Part shown: one piece after another, positions 60,401 through 64,000 of the stretch | Numbering within the stretch: the stretch's first letter is position 1 | Layout: each line of letters begins with the position of its first letter | Assembly: GCA_026315105.1 (NCBI GenBank) | Contig: CM048750.1 | Span: 268,823,151-268,887,150, forward strand | Length of the DNA: 64,000 bases | Direction: 5' to 3' | From: Locusta migratoria | Lineage: Eukaryota > Arthropoda > Insecta > Orthoptera > Acrididae | Notes under the pieces: generated by a model | What the model was told of the DNA's origin: nothing | Seen by the model: the letters and a program-made list of their open reading frames with translations, nothing else | Databases searched by the model: none | Translations under genes and position numbers: made by a program

Positions 60401-61502
60401 TCGTATCTAAATCATTTTGCCGTTGTTTTTGATGTTATGGTGATTGTACTAACCGATAAACAACAGCATCATCCGGGGCAAGTCTAAGAGATCTACTCAG
60501 ATTGTCTCCTAAATCATTTACAAAAATAAGGAACAAGAAGAGCCATATATCACTTTTCTGGGGAACATCAATCACTCCTGCTTTACTCGATGACTTATCT
60601 TTCCGACAGGAAATCACGAATCCAGTCGCACAACTGTGGCTATATTCCATAAGAACACAATTTATTTGAAGACGCTTGTGAGGTACAGAGTCAAAAGTCT
60701 TCCGGGAATCTAGAAATACGGAATCCTTTTGAGATTCCTTGTCCATAGCACTCATCACATCATGTGATTAAAGAGCAGGTTGTGTGTCACATGTACGATA
60801 CTTTCTGAATCCGAGTAGACTATGGGTCAATTGGTTGTTCTCTTCGAGGTAGTACATAAAAATTGAGGAAAGTGTATGTTCTAAAATCCTACTGTAACCG
60901 ACGTCAATAGTATAGGTCTGTTATTTTCAGGATCGCTCCTGTCTTTAAGAATGGAGTGACATGTGCAACCTTCCAGTCGTTGAGTACGGAAAGCGAGCGG
61001 TATATGGTAAGTATGGAGCTATTGCATCAGCATACTCTGAATATAACCAAATTGGTATATATCGGGACCGGGAGACTTACTTTTGTTAAGTCATTTAAGT
61101 TGCTTCAAATCTGTACTTCTAAATTACGCATGGTGACAGCTGTTCTTGATACGAATTCTGGAGTACTTGTTTCGTCTTCTTTGGAGACGGAATTTCGGAA
61201 GGCTGTGTTAATCAATTCTGCTTTTACAGAACTGTCATCAGTAGCATAGCTTTTTCTATCGTGTAGTGAACATATTGATTGTGTTTTACCGATAGTACAC
61301 TTTACATACGACCAGAATTTCTTAGGATCCTCTATCAAATTACGTGGCCGGGTTTCGTTGTGGCAGTTGTTGTAATCTTCTCGCATTGAAGTTTGAACTA
61401 AATTTCTAGATAGTGTAAAACACGTCAACAACGACTTAGCCAAATAGGTCCAGCCGTTCTGAAGTGCTGATGTTTCAAACAGTGGCAATTGATTTTTATC
61501 AC
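60401..61502 (-). pseudogene. LINE-A copy h: pre-RT region and first half of RT
   Basis: Minus-strand frame 61105-61488 gives the region before the RT (REDYNNCHNETRPRNLIEDP, KKFWSYVKCTIGKTQSICSL, INTAFRNSVSKEDETSTPEF). Frame 60435-60758 gives MDKESQKDSVFLDSRKTFDS, VPHKRLQINC and LRLAPDDAVVYRL, where FADD has become APDD. Unlike most copies it extends upstream of the RT. It stops at PLE-3 on one side and at a TTA-flanked transposon on the other. Confidence 0.82.
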
Positions 61503-62302
61503 TTACAAGGAAAGTACTTGGGCTCGAACAAACACATATACATCAAAATCGTACGAGAGATAATGTAAAGATCCCTTATTGCACTAGTGATACTTCCGCG
61601 TCTGCAAAACTCTGCAGTCGTCCGTTAGAGGCCTCTGCGTGTGCCTTGCCACATTGCACTTTGACCTGTCGGTTCGACAGTAGGGACGGTGCAGTGTGCC
61701 TCCGAAGTTGCGTTTTGTGACATTTGTGTGGTGAAGCGTCAGATGGAGCGGCGATTGATAATCAGTCCTGCTAAAGTATTGCGATTGGTTGAGATAAAGT
61801 TACGAAAAACCATTCTTGGTGAAGATGTTATTAGTGTAGAAGATGAATCATTCGCATGCTTTCTCATATTTCTTGTGGTACAGAAATATGAGCATAAGTT
61901 AGATACTGTTGGAACACTAACACATAATGATGATAATAGGGATGATAATAACGAAGAACTCATTGCTAGCGGTAGTGCTACGGTAAGTGCGGGAAGAGGC
62001 GATGGAAGCAGTGGCAATGAATACCAACAGTCTTCCTAGAAGAAGGTTAAAGTTGCAACTATCATCACGGCTTTTGATGACAGTACGTTAGAGAACATGT
62101 ACGACAATTATTATATAAGTTGTAGTTCAGATATCTGCATTACGTATGGCGTCTACAATTACATCTACAGTGCTATCTAGAGCATGATTGCAAAGTTTTG
62201 CATAAAAACGACACCCACCAGCAGATTGAGGTGTACGTAGAGATACTGTAACCAAACGTTCATACAGATATGTTTGTTCGAGCCCAAGTACTTTCCTTGT
62301 TA
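61503..62302. mobile_element. TIR DNA transposon, 794 bp, TSD TTA
   Basis: The element (61506-62299) has near-perfect inverted ends of about 33 bp. Both begin CAAGGAAAGTACTTGGG and continue CTCGAACAAACA. TTA flanks each side (61503-61505, 62300-62302). A 3-bp TTA duplication fits PIF/Harbinger, but the TIR sequence is not one I can match. It contains a single notable frame. Confidence 0.8.
61744..62039 (+). CDS. Unknown ORF within the TTA-flanked transposon
   Basis: From the ATG at 61744 the frame reads MERRLIISPAKVLRLVEIKL..., about 98 residues. It has a hydrophobic/basic N-terminal half and an Asp/Asn/Glu- and Ser/Gly-rich C-terminal half, then a stop at 62037-62039. In the same frame after the stop, KKVKVATIITAFDDSTLENM continues, so the original gene was probably longer. 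I recognise no domain. It could be the N-terminal remnant of the element's transposase or of an accessory DNA-binding protein. Confidence 0.35.
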
Positions 62303-62880
62303 GTCTACATCCTCCTCTCTTTGTCCATCTGCTCTTCGTCCATCCCGTCTCCTGTTGTTTTTGTACATCTCTTACTACCCCTCCTACTTATATCAGAAAT
62401 AGCGTGTGTAATTCACAGTAACATCTCCTATATTAAGTATTTCTTCTAATCTTCCAGTATTCCTCCATCATCATCTGTCTATGCTCACATCCTCCGCTTC
62501 CTTTCCCCACCTTACCCTGTCCCTCCATATCTCTCCTACCCCACTATGATAAAATTACATATACCTCCCAACTTTCTAGGTGCGTGGTCATCGCATTGAA
62601 GCTTACTTTATGTTACACCAAGTTTCATGGTGAGTGGCGACACTGTGTTAAAATCTATTGATAGTTCAAATAGCGTCAAAGTACGAGAGTCGTAAAGTAA
62701 ATAGTGGCAACACTGCTGTGGAGACACTATGCAATGGAATCTGTTGTTGTTGCTGAAAACACATGTTGCTGACAAAACTACCTTACCTCCGCGTAAATGG
62801 ACTCGCCCGTCCCACGCCACCGACGTGCGCAAAATCGAGGGAAACACTTGTGAACGAGCGGTCTAACGTAACTGTGTCAC
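62303..62880. other. Unassigned, strongly pyrimidine-rich at 62310-62580
   Basis: The plus strand is dominated by C and T for about 270 bp. No frame or repeat match is supported. Confidence 0.45.
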
Positions 62881-63510
62881 TGTTTTCGAAACAGAAACAG
62901 CGGAGTTGGATCCAGATGAAATGTGCCTGAGTTCGAAAAGCAAGACAGCTTTTCAAGAGCCCAAGGAATGATGATTCTTCGTGTACGACTGTGATGGTGT
63001 TATCCTAACCCACTACGTTTCTCCACGGTAGACCGTCACTGTACAGTATTACAGATCATTTTTGGCGCATCACCTGCGACACCCTTTGAGAAAGAAGCGG
63101 CAACACTTTTCTCGCAACCCCTTACTATTTTGAAAGACAATGCGCGGGCGCATTAGAGAGCAAGCTATGGCTGCCATGCTCGGTGGATGGGACTGGGAAG
63201 TACTGTACCATCCACCATACTCCCCAGACTTAAGTTCTTGTGATTTTGATGTGATTCCCAAGATGAAGGAAGCACTTCGTGGCATTCGCTTCAGAGCTGT
63301 TCCAGAGATTCGACAAGCAGTAGAGCGCTCAATTCGCACCATCAACAGAACAGGCTATGCTAACGGTATATTACGCCTTCCACATCGCTGGCAACGGATA
63401 CTACAGAACGCTGTTGACTACTGTGAAGGAAAGTAACAGGTGCAAATGTGTAACGGTTTTGTGTCGGTTGTGAATAAATAGTTGCCCTTCTTTAAGTTCC
63501 AAACCTCGTA
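62880..63510 (+). pseudogene. Mariner-like transposase, C-terminal half
   Basis: Broken frames give VYDCDGVILTHYVSP near 62983-63030, then HLRHPLRKKRQHF. Frame 63140-63436 has the C-terminal part: MLGGWDWEVLYHPPYSPDLS, SCDFDVIPKMKEALRGIRF, IRQAVERSIRTINRTG and LRLPHRWQRILQNAVDYCEG. This is the standard end of a mariner-like enzyme, with the last acidic residues in YSPDLS.CDFD. The N-terminal half is lost. TTAAGTTCCAAACCTCGTAT at 63491-63510 may be the element end. Confidence 0.85.
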
Positions 63511-64000
63511 TATTTGAAGTTACCACCAACAAGCACCATATGATGGGTTGCGGAGCATGAAAAAACCTTCTCGACGTAAAAATACACAAATTTTATGGTA
63601 ATTGATAAAACCAAATGTGTCTTTCTCATCGTCAGTTATATTATGAATTTTGCACTTCCTTCGAATTTTGCGACTTTCTTTTGTAGCGGTCACGATATCT
63701 GTTCTGAAAACTTCTCCAGGACCATAAAGAACAAAACAAGAAAAGGAAGAACCCCTCTCTATCGTTACAATCGTTAGTTATAGTGGGAAAACAGTTAAAT
63801 TAATTAAATGCTACTTTACAACTGTTAAAACGTGAGATATAGTAAGAAATATTTTGCAGCTTAAGTGTGTGCTTCTCTGTAATAAAGGATAAAATATACA
63901 GGTAAATTGACAATGATCCGTTATGTTACAAATAACTACAGTACGCAGTTTTAAATTAATATAGCGTTTCAGAATGTTTTGTTACTGGTAAGTTTCCACA
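63511..64000. other. Unassigned AT-rich end of the window
   Basis: No gene, repeat or structure that I can support. Confidence 0.5.

Noticed and set aside
62608..62847. 79-codon minus-strand frame
   Set aside because: No domain, no repeat support, and composition typical of chance.

Overview
This 64 kb window is nuclear DNA from a eukaryote with a large, repeat-filled genome, almost certainly an insect and most likely an orthopteran (grasshopper or locust, Schistocerca-like). That assignment is inferred from family resemblance: a tRNA-Leu-like SINE family with a GGCCGCGGTGGCCGAG head and an AACAAACATTTGAACATTT end, the mix of CR1/Jockey-type and RTE-type LINEs, Penelope-like elements with GIY-YIG endonuclease, DUF4371 hAT, several Tc1/mariner types and Helitron-like sequences. 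I found no convincing host protein-coding gene, no functional tRNA or rRNA gene and no CRISPR array. Every long open reading frame I could identify belongs to a transposable element, and nearly all are broken. Names such as LINE-A, Rep-R and SINE-S are mine.
Layout. 1-2905: 3' half of a Ty3/Gypsy element (Gypsy-1: RT end, RNase H, integrase, polypurine tract, candidate 1.1-kb LTR). 2906-12440: repeat Rep-R, antisense and sense LINE-A, a Penelope-like end (PLE-1), Helitron-like sequence, a TIR transposon of the DDE_3 type, then a composite block Rep-R / antisense LINE-A / tRNA-like / Rep-D. 12713-17895: a 5-kb degenerate hAT with a DUF4371/ZMYM1-like transposase, holding two SINEs and a DDE_3 fragment. 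18023-20370: SINE, a Jockey/I-like LINE (LINE-D) and a Helitron. 20371-27864: Rep-R, then Gypsy-2, which was split by a DNA transposon (itself holding PLE-2 and a SINE), an RTE LINE and two SINEs. 27865-31500: LINE-A with four later insertions (RTE LINE, SINE, 5S-rRNA-derived SINE, microsatellite), then Rep-D. 32117-36260: three Tc1/mariner elements. 36432-43330: SINEs, RTE fragment, hAT MITE, LINE-A, a GC-rich island and an 852-bp palindromic compound SINE. 43372-53900: LINE-A pieces, Helitron-like repeats, LINE-C, a mariner, and the best-preserved LINE-A (482-codon RT frame). 54364-64000: hammerhead-like motifs, a large palindrome, Tc1 and LINE-E remnants, an RTE 3' end, SINEs, PLE-3 with an inverted 5' part, a TTA-flanked TIR transposon, and a mariner C-terminus.
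How the pieces relate. The window is a record of transposition. Insertions can be ordered because target-site duplications (TSDs) remain visible around about a dozen elements. Two relationships stand out. (1) A LINE 3' end (LINE-E, 55931-55960) shares a GGGACT/AGTCCC stem-loop and loop sequence with all the tRNA-derived SINEs, so it is the likely supplier of their reverse transcriptase. (2) The three PLE ends, and several further loci, carry a hammerhead-ribozyme-like fold whose stems differ in sequence but keep the same geometry; in the three PLEs a TATA box sits 40-60 bp upstream of it.
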